A stretch of 64,000 nt of DNA from Trichococcus patagoniensis. GTDB taxonomy: Bacteria > Bacillota > Bacilli > Lactobacillales > Aerococcaceae. Numbering within the stretch: position 1 is the first letter of the stretch; each line of letters opens with the position of its first letter. Of the stretch, positions 1 to 7,350 are shown piece by piece. The DNA is taken from the NCBI RefSeq assembly GCF_003051085.1, contig NZ_QAOM01000001.1:186001-250000 (forward strand), written 5' to 3'. The notes below the pieces were generated by a model. That model had not been told where the DNA came from, did no database searches, and worked only from the letters and a program-made list of their open reading frames with translations. A program made the translations under genes and the position numbers.

Positions 1-1539
1 GTCGGTTTTGTGGGAAGAATCATTGTCGCCTATGCAACCGGCAGAATCACTACCAACATGGTAGCGGATATGCGTAATGACATGTACCAAAATATCCAGA
101 CGTTTTCCCACGAAGAGTATGACCGCATCGGCGTTTCCTCATTGGTGACGCGGGTCACCAATGACGCCTTCATCCTGATGCAATTCGCCCAGATGCTGTT
201 GCGGATGGGGTTGATGACCTTCATCATGATGTTCGCCAGCGCTTTTATGATAGCGCGCACGAGTCCGGACTTATCGATTATCCTGTTGCCGGCTTTTCCG
301 GCACTGCTTGTGATGATCATTGTGATCGGCAAAAAATCGCAACCATTATCCGAGGCGCAACAGCAAAATCTTGATGACATCAACGGGAATTTAAGGGAAT
401 CGCTTTCCGGCATGCGCGTCATCCGGGCGTTTGTCCAGGAAGCTTTTCAAGCTGAACGTTTTGAGGGAGTCAATAACGCCTACAGCGTGGTTTCAAAAAA
501 ACTCTTTCGTCTGATGGCCTGGAATCAACCTGTATTTTCACATGTCATCAATCTGATCATCATCGCCATCATGTGGTTTGGTTCCGAGCAGATTGAGGGG
601 GGCAGCCTGCAGTTAGGGGACATGACAGCCTTCATCGAATACAGTTTCCATGCCTTGTTCTCGTTTCTGAACTTTGCGGTCGTCTTCATGATGTATCCGC
701 GGGCCTCGGTTTCCGCAAAGCGGATCCAGGAAGTGTTGGAAACAACCAGCAGCATATCTCAGAACGAAGAAGGGATCACGGAAACCCTGACTCATGGTTA
801 TCTGACGTTTGAAGCGGTCAGTTTTGCGTATCCAGGGAACACAGATACCCCGGTGATCAGAGATATTTCCTTTTCGGCTGAACCCGGGCAAACGATCGCT
901 TTCATCGGCAGCACAGGGAGCGGCAAATCGACGTTGATCCAATTGATTCCGCGTTTTTATGATGTCACCAAAGGGCGCATTCTTATCGATGGGCATGATG
1001 TGCGCGATTATAATCTGAAAGCTTTGCGCAAGAAAATCGGCTTTATTCCGCAGAAAGCCTTGCTTTTCACCGGAACGATCTCCGAAAATCTTCGTTACGG
1101 GAAATGGGATGCCTCAAAAAAAGAAATCGAAGAAGCCTCCGATATTTCCCAAGCCAAGGAATTCATAGCGCGCAAACCAAAACGTTTTGATGAACATTTG
1201 GCTGAGGGGGGAAGCAATCTTTCCGGCGGGCAAAAGCAACGGTTATCCATTGCCAGGGCAATCGTCCGTAAACCGGATATTTATATCTTCGATGACAGTT
1301 TCTCGGCCTTGGATTACAAGACGGATGCGACCTTGCGTGCCCGACTCAAAAAAGAGACCGGAAAAGCGACAGTCATCATTGTTGCCCAACGCGTCAGCAC
1401 GATCATGCATGCAGACAAGATCATTGTAATGAATGAAGGTGAGGTCGTCGGTCAGGGGACCCACAAAGACCTGTTGCAGAATTGTGAAATCTATTATGAT
1501 ATTGCATCCTCGCAAATGAGCAAGGAGGAACTCTCATGA
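1..1539 (+). CDS. ABC exporter half-transporter, degenerate-site subunit (5' partial)
   Basis: The frame is open at the left edge, so the true start and about 70 residues are outside the window; the GTG at base 10 is not a convincing start. The visible 512 codons hold most of a six-helix exporter membrane domain (about residues 1-235), then an ATPase domain with Walker A GSTGSGKS (near 299), signature LSGGQ (near 404) and Walker B ending IFDDSFSALD. The catalytic Glu after Walker B is replaced by Asp, which is the known mark of the non-hydrolysing site in heterodimeric exporters (BmrC, LmrC and TM287 type). The next gene overlaps by 4 bases (ATGA) and supplies the complementary subunit. It probably acts in the membrane as a drug, lipid or peptide exporter; the substrate cannot be told. 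Confidence 0.9.
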   Translation, partial: VGFVGRIIVAYATGRITTNMVADMRNDMYQNIQTFSHEEYDRIGVSSLVTRVTNDAFILMQFAQMLLRMGLMTFIMMFASAFMIARTSPDLSIILLPAFPALLVMIIVIGKKSQPLSEAQQQNLDDINGNLRESLSGMRVIRAFVQEAFQAERFEGVNNAYSVVSKKLFRLMAWNQPVFSHVINLIIIAIMWFGSEQIEGGSLQLGDMTAFIEYSFHALFSFLNFAVVFMMYPRASVSAKRIQEVLETTSSISQNEEGITETLTHGYLTFEAVSFAYPGNTDTPVIRDISFSAEPGQTIAFIGSTGSGKSTLIQLIPRFYDVTKGRILIDGHDVRDYNLKALRKKIGFIPQKALLFTGTISENLRYGKWDASKKEIEEASDISQAKEFIARKPKRFDEHLAEGGSNLSGGQKQRLSIARAIVRKPDIYIFDDSFSALDYKTDATLRARLKKETGKATVIIVAQRVSTIMHADKIIVMNEGEVVGQGTHKDLLQNCEIYYDIASSQMSKEELS

Positions 1540-3335
1540 AAAAAGTGGACAAAAAAACGTTGCTCCGGGTATGGGATTACCTCAAATTTTACAAAATGAA
1601 GTTCTTCGGCTCCATCCTTTTGACCATAACGATGACGATACTGAACGTACTGGAGCCTTTCATAATCGGATTTGCCATCACGGAAATCGGCAGAAATGTT
1701 TCGGATATGTTGAAAGGCGTGGAAGGTGCCGGCATCAATTACGATTATTTGTCGAAAGTGCTGCTCATCTATTTTGTTCGGGCCTTGCTTTACCAAGCTA
1801 CGAATCTCTATTCGCAATTGTTCATGACGGATGTCGTTCAGGATGCCATGCGTGATTTGCGTAAGGATCTGAGCGACAAATTGAACCGGCTGCCGATTGC
1901 CTACTTTGACCGCAACCAATTCGGTGACATATTGAGCAAAGTGACGAACGATGTCGATTCCATCGGCAATGCGCTGCAGCAATCCTTGCTGCAGGTGCTG
2001 AATGCCGTTTTGGGGATCACATTTGCGCTTATCATGATGTTCGCGATCAGTTGGAAGCTGGCTCTCACCATGGTCGTGCTGATTCCGTTGGCTACCATCC
2101 TTTCCAAAAAGATCACGCAGCTGTCGCAGCCGTATTTCCGTGGGCAAGCGAAATATCTCGGGAAGCTGAATGGTTTTGTTCAGGAATCGCTGACCGGCTT
2201 CTCCATCATCAAGCTTTACGGCAAAGAAGGGGATGCTTTCGATGAATTCCATTCCATCAATGAATCCCTGAAAAGGAATGGTTTCAAGGCGGCCTTCATC
2301 TCAGGCCTGATGTCACCGGCTGTGGCACTCGTCACCAATGCTTCCTATATCATCATAGCTGTGCTCGGGATTCTGCAAGCGATGGCTGGAGCGATGACGA
2401 TCGGTAATGTGCAGGCCATGGTGCAGTACGTCTGGCAAGTGAACCAGCCGATCTCGACGATCACACAATTATCGGCCATCATCCAATCGGCTGCTTCTTC
2501 CATCCAGCGCGTCTTTGATCTCATTGATCAAGAGGAGGAGGTGCAAGCAGAAGTGAAAATGAGTTTGCCGAAGGAAATCCGCGGAGATGTCACTTTTGAA
2601 AATGTATCCTTCAGCTATGACAAAGAAGATCCACTGATCAAAAATTTCAACATCGACGTAAAAAGCGGCGAAACAGTGGCGATCGTCGGTCCGACAGGCG
2701 CCGGCAAGACTACGATGATCAATCTCTTGATGCGCTTCTATGAGGTGGATTCGGGCGCCATCAAAATAGATGGCTATGACACGAAAGAACTGACCCGTGC
2801 TGACTTGCGCTCGCAGTTCGGTATGGTTCTGCAGGACGCATGGCTTTATAAGGACACGATCACAGGGAATATCCGCTTCGGAAAACTGGATGCTACCTTC
2901 GAAGAGGTGGTGGATGCGGCGACCACAGCCAATGTCCATCACTTCATCCAGACTTTGGGTGCAGGCTACGATACGGTCATAAACCAGGAAGCTTCGAATA
3001 TTTCATTGGGGCAAAAGCAACTGCTGACGATCGCCCGCGCCTTCATCGCAGATCCTAAAATCTTAATACTTGACGAAGCGACAAGTTCCGTAGATACTAG
3101 ACTGGAAGCTTTGATCCAAAAAGCTATGAAACGCATCATGCACGGCAGGACTAGTTTTGTGATCGCGCACCGACTTTCCACCATCCGCGATGCCGATTTG
3201 ATTCTCGTCATGGATCAAGGCGAAATAATCGAACATGGCAAACACGCAGAGTTGTTGGAAAGAAAAGGATTTTATTACGATTTGTACACCAGCCAATTCA
3301 AAAACGAGTCAGAAAAAGGGGAGCAGAAAATTTGA
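1536..3335 (+). CDS. ABC exporter half-transporter, catalytic-site subunit
   Basis: 599 residues, full length for a fused membrane-ATPase exporter subunit. The N-terminal half has six hydrophobic helices. The ATPase domain has Walker A GPTGAGKT (near 385), an altered signature ISLGQ instead of LSGGQ, and a canonical Walker B with Glu (ILDEATSSVD). A consensus Walker B paired with a non-consensus signature is the mirror image of the upstream subunit. The two proteins therefore should form one consensus and one degenerate ATP site, as in BmrCD and LmrCD. The start overlaps the previous stop as ATGA and follows AGGAGG, so the two are translationally coupled. Multidrug export is the family's usual role; the substrate is unknown. 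Confidence 0.92.
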   Translation: MKKVDKKTLLRVWDYLKFYKMKFFGSILLTITMTILNVLEPFIIGFAITEIGRNVSDMLKGVEGAGINYDYLSKVLLIYFVRALLYQATNLYSQLFMTDVVQDAMRDLRKDLSDKLNRLPIAYFDRNQFGDILSKVTNDVDSIGNALQQSLLQVLNAVLGITFALIMMFAISWKLALTMVVLIPLATILSKKITQLSQPYFRGQAKYLGKLNGFVQESLTGFSIIKLYGKEGDAFDEFHSINESLKRNGFKAAFISGLMSPAVALVTNASYIIIAVLGILQAMAGAMTIGNVQAMVQYVWQVNQPISTITQLSAIIQSAASSIQRVFDLIDQEEEVQAEVKMSLPKEIRGDVTFENVSFSYDKEDPLIKNFNIDVKSGETVAIVGPTGAGKTTMINLLMRFYEVDSGAIKIDGYDTKELTRADLRSQFGMVLQDAWLYKDTITGNIRFGKLDATFEEVVDAATTANVHHFIQTLGAGYDTVINQEASNISLGQKQLLTIARAFIADPKILILDEATSSVDTRLEALIQKAMKRIMHGRTSFVIAHRLSTIRDADLILVMDQGEIIEHGKHAELLERKGFYYDLYTSQFKNESEKGEQKI

Positions 3336-4114
3336 ACAACAAAAAATTCATTTTCTTTGATATCGACGGAACATTGCTGAACGATGAAAAGATGCCGCTT
3401 GAGAGCACTGTCCAAGCTTTGCGCCAACTGCAGAAGAATGGGCACGAAATCGCGATCGCGACGGGGCGGAATCTGTTTCTGGCCCAAGAGGTCATCGATA
3501 CGTTCCAATTGGACAATTACATCGTCTGCAACGGCGCTGCAGGTTACTTCAAGCATGAACTTAAGTATGAAAACAAATTGGATCTGGATGCATTCGAAAA
3601 ATTGCTGCAGATTTCCGATGAGAGTGGCCATCAGATGGTCTACGAATCAGCTCATGCTTTGGCTCGTCGCCATGAATCGATCGAGAACAACGCAAGCGAA
3701 GCGATGCGCAGCATTGAGTTCGAAGTCCCTGACCATGATGCGTCTTTTTATCTGAACAATCCGCTTTATCAAGCACTTTTGTTCTATAAAGATGAAGAGA
3801 AAGCAATCTATGAAGCCGGCGCTTTTCCGGAATTCCGTTTTGTGCGCTGGCACGATGCCGGTGTCGATGTGTTGCCGAATCCGGGATCAAAAGCACAGAC
3901 TGCCCTGTGGATGGCGAAGCATCTGGGCTTTGCGCATGAAGACACCATAGCTTTCGGTGACGGAAACAACGATTATGAACTCATTTCCAGCGTCGGCTAT
4001 GGGGTCGCAATGGGAAATGCGGTCGATCCTGTTAAGGATGTCGCCAAATTTGTCACGAAAGACTGCAATTCAGGCGGAATTGCCTACGCACTTGAAAAAT
4101 TAGGCTTGTTATAG
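3332..4114 (+). CDS. Cof-type HAD-IIB family phosphatase
   Basis: 260 residues. Motif I DIDGTLL is near residue 10 and motif IV GDGNNDYELIS near 208, with a Cof-type C2B cap between them. These enzymes remove phosphate from small sugar phosphates, nucleotides or PLP in the cytoplasm; the individual substrate cannot be inferred. The start is TTG at 3332, overlapping the ABC gene stop (TTGA) and preceded by GGGGAG, so it is the third gene of a coupled operon. The length is normal for the family. Confidence 0.88.
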   Translation: MNNKKFIFFDIDGTLLNDEKMPLESTVQALRQLQKNGHEIAIATGRNLFLAQEVIDTFQLDNYIVCNGAAGYFKHELKYENKLDLDAFEKLLQISDESGHQMVYESAHALARRHESIENNASEAMRSIEFEVPDHDASFYLNNPLYQALLFYKDEEKAIYEAGAFPEFRFVRWHDAGVDVLPNPGSKAQTALWMAKHLGFAHEDTIAFGDGNNDYELISSVGYGVAMGNAVDPVKDVAKFVTKDCNSGGIAYALEKLGLL

Positions 4115-4134
4115 GAGCGAAAATAGGGTATCAT
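4106..4134 (+). promoter_or_regulatory. Promoter candidate for tRNA-Ala
   Basis: TTGTTA (4106-4111), a 17-nt spacer and TATCAT (4129-4134) overlap the end of the HAD gene. Transcription would start near 4141, giving a pre-tRNA leader of about 43 nt. AGGGTATCA (4125-4133) and TGATACCCT (4167-4175) form a 9-bp inverted repeat spanning the start region. Confidence 0.5.
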
Positions 4135-4183
4135 ATCATTCATAAGGCGTTTTTGCCGAACGTCGTTGATACCCTGTTATTTT

Positions 4184-4256
4184 GGGGGCGTAGCTCAGTT
4201 GGGAGAGTGCTTGACTGGCAGTCAAGAGGTCGTGGGTTCGAGCCCCATCGTCTCCA
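4184..4256 (+). tRNA. tRNA-Ala (anticodon GGC)
   Basis: 73 nt that fold into a full cloverleaf. The acceptor is GGGGGCG with CGTCTCC (G-T pairs allowed), the anticodon stem CTTGA with TCAAG, the loop CTGGCAG with anticodon GGC at 4217-4219, and the T arm GTGGG-TTCGAGC-CCCAT. It reads GCC/GCU alanine codons. The discriminator A is 4256 and CCA is not encoded. A relic phage integrase and island genes begin just downstream, so this tRNA is a likely integration site. Confidence 0.95.
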
Positions 4257-4273
4257 TACATCATTAATTAAAA

Positions 4274-4330
4274 AGCCTTAGAAACGTTGATAGGACAATA
4301 TTTCCTAATCGTTTCTAGGGCTCTTTTTTT
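4274..4330 (+). terminator. Terminator after tRNA-Ala
   Basis: AGCCtTAGAAACG (4274-4286) pairs with CGTTTCTAgGGCT (4310-4322), followed by a T run to 4330. Bases 4278-4306 recur at 9785-9813 with 25 of 29 identical. Confidence 0.8.
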
Positions 4331-4332
4331 GT

Positions 4333-4359
4333 ATTGAATACCACATTGAATACCATATT
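4333..4359. repeat. Tandem 11-nt repeats next to integrase relic, copy 1
   Basis: ATTGAATACCA occurs at 4333-4343 and 4345-4355, followed by TATT. Nearly the same 27-nt block recurs at 6609-6634. Paired 11-nt direct repeats beside an integrase 3' end and a tRNA are typical of arm-type integrase-binding sites; that role is inferred. Confidence 0.55.
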
Positions 4360-4369
4360 GATTTTTCGC

Positions 4370-4520
4370 CTAAAAATTGACGTATCTCGCGAAGTTTTCC
4401 GCCGTTTTTTCTTTGGCCTTTTCGGTGACGTGGGCATAGATATTCATGGTTGTTTGGATATCCGACTGGCCAAGGCGATCCTGCAGTGCTTGGTGACGGT
4501 GGCAAGGAAGAGCCGTGACT
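4370..4520 (-). pseudogene. Phage-type tyrosine integrase, C-terminal relic
   Basis: The minus strand from about 4500 to the TAG at 4370-4372 reads LQDRLGQSDIQTTMNIYAHV and then TEKAKEKTAENFARYVNF. This is the end of the catalytic domain of phage and ICE tyrosine recombinases, including the active-site Tyr of NIYAHVT. Upstream, the HGLRHTH region is scrambled and in a different frame (an HGSS remnant about 4495-4520), and nothing recognisable lies beyond. The gene is therefore truncated and frameshifted. Its 3' end points toward the adjacent tRNA-Ala, the usual arrangement for a tRNA-targeting integrase. Confidence 0.75.
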
Positions 4521-4639
4521 GACCCATTGTGGCTTTTTCGGAGTACTGATACGCTTTATCAGAACCTTCCGAGAGGGACACAAGTATTGCCGAGTATCAA
4601 GGACTTTAAGCTAGAGATTCCTCACTTCGCCACCGGAGC

Positions 4640-4891
4640 CCAGGGCAGTACCGAGGCTCAGCGCTTGATCGCAAGTTTCAAGAACAGGAATCATCCGGCA
4701 GCGGAAGCTCGACTAGCGTTAGCAACTCGAACCAGGCGTCTAGCGAGGTAGTCCATAACCATTTCGATATCACGACCTATGGAAACCTTCCGTAGAGCAC
4801 GATCAAAGGGATGGCTGAAACCTTGTCTAAAGAGCTGGAAAAAGCCAAGGACCTTAAGAGCATAAGCCGCTGGTTCAGAAATTACATTTAG
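4640..4891 (+). pseudogene. Phage tail tape-measure protein, C-terminal relic
   Basis: One frame reads a Ser/Gly-rich linker, then VVHNHFDITTYGNLP, an in-frame TAG at 4793-4795, then GMAETLSKELEKAKDL and a TAG at 4889-4891. This pattern (a beta stretch NHFDI..YGNLP followed by a MAE.LSKELEKAK helix) is the usual end of tape-measure proteins in Firmicutes phages. No upstream tape-measure body is present, so it is a fragment that also carries a nonsense codon. Confidence 0.55.
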
Positions 4892-4893
4892 CG

Positions 4894-5220
4894 ATGGAGA
4901 TTCCAGATGAGTACGTCCTAATAACGCGAGTTGAGTTTGAAGAGATGAAGCGGAAAGTGGAAGTAGGCAAAATCGAAACCCTGGCATGGTTTAAGGAGCA
5001 GGTCAAGATTAAGAATGGCGAACTCGTGAAGGAGCGGATCCTTTACCCGTACCGAAAAGAGCTTGAGAAATTCGTTCGCTATCCAAGCGGTAAGAGGGAA
5101 CCCTGGAAGTTTCACAAGAACCTGACAACACAATGGATCGAAAAAAACTTTGATAAGATTGCTGGAAGGAAAAAAGATAGTGAAAAGAAGGCGCTCAGGG
5201 TACAAAAAATGGCCATCTGA
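4894..5220 (+). CDS. DUF771-like phage protein
   Basis: 108 residues, highly charged, with no membrane segment. The start (IPDEYVLITRVEFEEMK), the central ILYPYRKELEKFV and the end (WKFHKNLTTQWIEKNFDKI) resemble the DUF771 family of small phage early-region proteins of unknown function, sometimes described as excisionase-like. It begins 2 nt after the tape-measure relic and has no ribosome-binding site, so a deletion has probably joined two distant phage segments and removed its expression signals. It may be an intact frame that is no longer expressed. The family assignment is by resemblance only. Confidence 0.5.
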   Translation: MEIPDEYVLITRVEFEEMKRKVEVGKIETLAWFKEQVKIKNGELVKERILYPYRKELEKFVRYPSGKREPWKFHKNLTTQWIEKNFDKIAGRKKDSEKKALRVQKMAI

Positions 5221-5229
5221 GCGTCTTTA
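5190..5229 (+). terminator. Terminator overlapping the end of the DUF771-like gene
   Basis: GCGCTCAG (5191-5198) pairs with CTGAGCGT (5217-5224), followed by CTTTATTT. The hairpin includes the stop codon. Confidence 0.45.
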
Positions 5230-5450
5230 TTTATGGGACATAGAAATGCTCATAAATGAGGTGGATTGAAAAAGAACTGCCTTTCTGAACGTATTATATG
5301 TGCTGAGGCGCAATTAATCAAAAACTGTTTTTCATAAGGCGTTGAAAAAGGTGCTCGATTAAAAGTGGTAATTTATGTTCCGTAAAAATCAAAAAAAATG
5401 AATCAAAAAGGTATCAAAAAAAGATGAGATGTAGTTTAATATAGTTAAGT

Positions 5451-5466
5451 AAAGTAAAAATACTTT
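5451..5466. promoter_or_regulatory. Operator candidate of the Panacea TA pair
   Basis: AAAGTA-AAAA-TACTTT is a perfect inverted repeat just upstream of the GAGGAGG ribosome-binding site (5471-5477) and just downstream of a TATAGT -10-like box (5440-5445). This is where toxin-antitoxin operons are usually autoregulated; the role is inferred from position. Confidence 0.4.
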
Positions 5467-5484
5467 ATAAGAGGAGGATTTTAT

Positions 5485-5946
5485 ATGACAACTTATTCAG
5501 CAAAACAAATTGCTGATTTCTTTCTCTCCAAGGGTTCTGTTTCACCAAAGAAACTACAAAAGCTAGTTTATTATGCGTACAGTTGGGCTATGGCTTTGTT
5601 AACTGAATCTGAAAATGATGAGCCAGTAAGGATTTTTGAGGAACCTATTGAAGCTTGGGTTCACGGTCCTGTAGTGGCAACTCTTTATGATGAGTACAGA
5701 AGCTATGGTTATCGTGACATCGAAAAGAAAGAAAATATTAGTTTTGACTTTGGCGAGGATTTGGCGGATGTTTTGGAGCAAGTTTGGAGTATCTACGGAG
5801 GATTTTCGGGAAATCAACTAGAAAACCTTACACATAGTGAAGATCCTTGGATTGAAGCAAGAAAAGGATTAGGTCCTTTGGATTCATCTCAGAATCAAAT
5901 TAAGGACACTACTATTTTGAATTTTTACGGATCAAAGGTCAGCTAG
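5485..5946 (+). CDS. Panacea-domain (DUF4065/GepA/SocA-like) antitoxin
   Basis: 153 residues, intact. SPKKLQKLVYYAYSWAMAL (about 19-37) and EEPIEAWVHGPVVATLYDEY (about 53-72) are the signature blocks of the Panacea/DUF4065 domain. This domain acts as the antitoxin in many TA pairs with unrelated toxins and includes the SocA adaptor; older annotation calls it phage-associated GepA. Translation starts at ATG 5485 after a strong GAGGAGG. The next gene begins 4 nt after the stop, so the two are one transcription and translation unit. Base composition is more AT-rich than the surrounding core genes. The domain call is strong; activity as antitoxin to gene 5951-6529 is inferred from arrangement. 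Confidence 0.82.
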   Translation: MTTYSAKQIADFFLSKGSVSPKKLQKLVYYAYSWAMALLTESENDEPVRIFEEPIEAWVHGPVVATLYDEYRSYGYRDIEKKENISFDFGEDLADVLEQVWSIYGGFSGNQLENLTHSEDPWIEARKGLGPLDSSQNQIKDTTILNFYGSKVS

Positions 5947-5950
5947 CAAA

Positions 5951-6529
5951 ATGGCAAAGAACAAAGGGCAGGCACGAGTTCCTAAAGTTACTTCAGTTCC
6001 ACTAAACATACCGAGGCAAGAACCGCTACAAGAGAAGAGCGAATTTTATTTTTATCCATACTATCCAAAGTGGATTAATACTACTGATTCGTTCTACAAG
6101 AGAGAGGGATTTACTAATAGGCTAAGGGATGCACATGAATTTTCAGATAATATTACTGAAATAACTACAGTTGTTCTCCCAAACTTGTATCAAAATTTTT
6201 TAGACGTATTTGATGCAAGTAAACACTACGGCCATTGTCATCCGATACCAGGGGAAAAGCGAAAATTGGTAGAGGCTATTTCCAAAGAAATCCACGGTCC
6301 AGATATTCAGAGCATTAATTTTGAAGAGCTCAATGAAAATAGGATAGATTGGTGGTACATAGGTTTTAAAAGCAGTCTACGTTTGGTAGGGCTGTATAAT
6401 AAGGCAAACTGCTATTTCTATCCTATGTTTATAGATCCTCATCATTTAATACATCAAAATGAGCACTATAATCAAGATGACTACGGTAACTATTGCTACT
6501 GTCCTCTGATTAATTATAATGGCAGTTGA
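5951..6529 (+). CDS. Putative toxin paired with Panacea antitoxin
   Basis: 192 residues, no signal peptide or membrane helix. The N-terminus (1-40) is basic and Pro-rich. The middle (about 45-130) is alpha/beta-like with DAHEFSDNITEITTVVLPNL. The C-terminal part has RIDWWYIGFKSSLRLVGLYN then FYPMFIDPHHLIHQ, a strand-strand-DPxH pattern reminiscent of RelE/HigB-like ribonuclease toxins, where a final strand precedes a D-P-N/H-H motif. Aromatic residues are unusually abundant in the last 70 residues. I do not recognise the family. It sits 4 nt downstream of the Panacea gene and is followed at once by a terminator, so the operon contains only these two genes. The toxin role rests on that context. 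Confidence 0.6.
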   Translation: MAKNKGQARVPKVTSVPLNIPRQEPLQEKSEFYFYPYYPKWINTTDSFYKREGFTNRLRDAHEFSDNITEITTVVLPNLYQNFLDVFDASKHYGHCHPIPGEKRKLVEAISKEIHGPDIQSINFEELNENRIDWWYIGFKSSLRLVGLYNKANCYFYPMFIDPHHLIHQNEHYNQDDYGNYCYCPLINYNGS

Positions 6530-6554
6530 ACCACATCTTTCGGTGTGGTTTTTT
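6530..6554 (+). terminator. Terminator of the TA pair
   Basis: ACCACA (6530-6535), an 8-nt loop, TGTGGT (6544-6549) and a T run. It starts at the putative toxin stop codon. Confidence 0.8.
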
Positions 6555-6608
6555 CAATGGAAAACGAATTATGTTCAAAGAGAAAAAAAGCCTCGTTACC
6601 CGCTGATT

Positions 6609-6634
6609 ATTGAATACGAATTGAATACCATATT
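6609..6634. repeat. Tandem 11-nt repeats, copy 2
   Basis: ATTGAATACGA (6609-6619) and ATTGAATACCA (6620-6630) plus TATT, almost identical to 4333-4359 in the same orientation. An inverted echo, GGTAT (6642-6646), follows. It may mark the other arm of an old integration module whose cargo was the TA pair and phage relics. Confidence 0.5.
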
Positions 6635-6785
6635 AAAAAACGGTATGGAATCCTATTAAACATTATAGAAATTTCCTATCGAAATTTGAGAAATGGAAAT
6701 TGCTGCCATATTGGAGCCGTGACCTTTGAGTGAAAATGGCAGAGGTAAAGGCGCGTATCAAAAGGCAATAAAAGGAAGAGGTGAA

Positions 6786-7010
6786 ATGATGAGAAAGACA
6801 AAATATTACATAACGACGAGGGCGGATCGGAAAAATTTCCTTTTGAAATACGGCGACTGGATGTTCAAGTACGTCCCAGAGAGCAAAACCTGGGAAGCAT
6901 CCGATTATTGGTACGAAGAAATCGTCATGAATCACTTTGCAGATTTCGAGGAAATAACCGAGGAGCGCGCGAAAAAGATAATCATGGATGACGGCGTCTT
7001 TCAAATTTAA
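6786..7010 (+). CDS. Small hypothetical protein (74 aa), phage-like
   Basis: The preferred start is ATG 6786 (or 6789) after GGAAGAGG; the frame is open farther upstream but without a good start. The protein is charged and aromatic, with LLKYGDWMFKYVPESKTWEA centrally and an acidic C-terminus. No signal peptide, membrane helix or known domain is visible. It is a single gene followed immediately by a strong terminator and resembles small early genes of prophages, but I cannot name a family. Being a separate unit between the TA pair and an IS relic, it fits the island's mosaic character. Confidence 0.5.
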   Translation: MMRKTKYYITTRADRKNFLLKYGDWMFKYVPESKTWEASDYWYEEIVMNHFADFEEITEERAKKIIMDDGVFQI

Positions 7011-7020
7011 TAACAAAAAA

Positions 7021-7055
7021 GAGTATCTAATTTTTAAAATTAGGTACTCATTTTT
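7021..7055 (+). terminator. Terminator
   Basis: GAGTAtCTAATTTT pairs with AAAATTAGgTACTC, followed by ATTTTT. Strong intrinsic terminator for the 74-aa gene. Confidence 0.85.
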
Positions 7056-7137
7056 GTGTTCAAAATAAAGTGGAGCAGCATCTATGACATCCCCATATTA
7101 CAATAATAGGCAAAAAGGGGAGGCGGGCACAGAGAGG

Positions 7138-7350
7138 TTTAAGCGTTTGGATATCCGCGAATGGGACTTTCCAAACTGCCACGCGCATCACGACCGCGCT
7201 GTAAACGCCGCAAAAAATATTCTCTCGATTTGGCTTGGGACAAGCTTTGGTAAAACCAGCCTAAACCGCTGTCTTGGAGCTGAAACGCTCGCTAGACGAA
7301 TTTTGGATGTTCCCCCAGAATCTCGTTGCTTCAGTGCTGATGTAGTTCAC
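7138..7350 (+). pseudogene. IS200/IS605-family TnpB 3' relic with right end
   Basis: The frame through 7138-7240 encodes IREWDFPNCHAHHDRAVNAA followed by KNI. This is the last zinc-knuckle Cys and the final RuvC segment (HxDRxxNAAxNI) of IS605 TnpB. About 350 upstream residues are missing, including the first CxxC and the RuvC Asp/Glu. The following roughly 110 nt (GCTAGACGAATTTTGGATGTT, then CCCCCAGAATCTCGTTGCTT) look like the right end of such elements, which normally encodes the 3' part of the TnpB guide RNA. Only the right end of the insertion survives; no TnpA is present. Confidence 0.65.

Noticed and set aside
1494-2252. Minus-strand frame opposite the second ABC subunit (252 codons)
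   Set aside because: Length arises from codon bias of the sense gene; His/Gln/Asp-rich nonsense composition.
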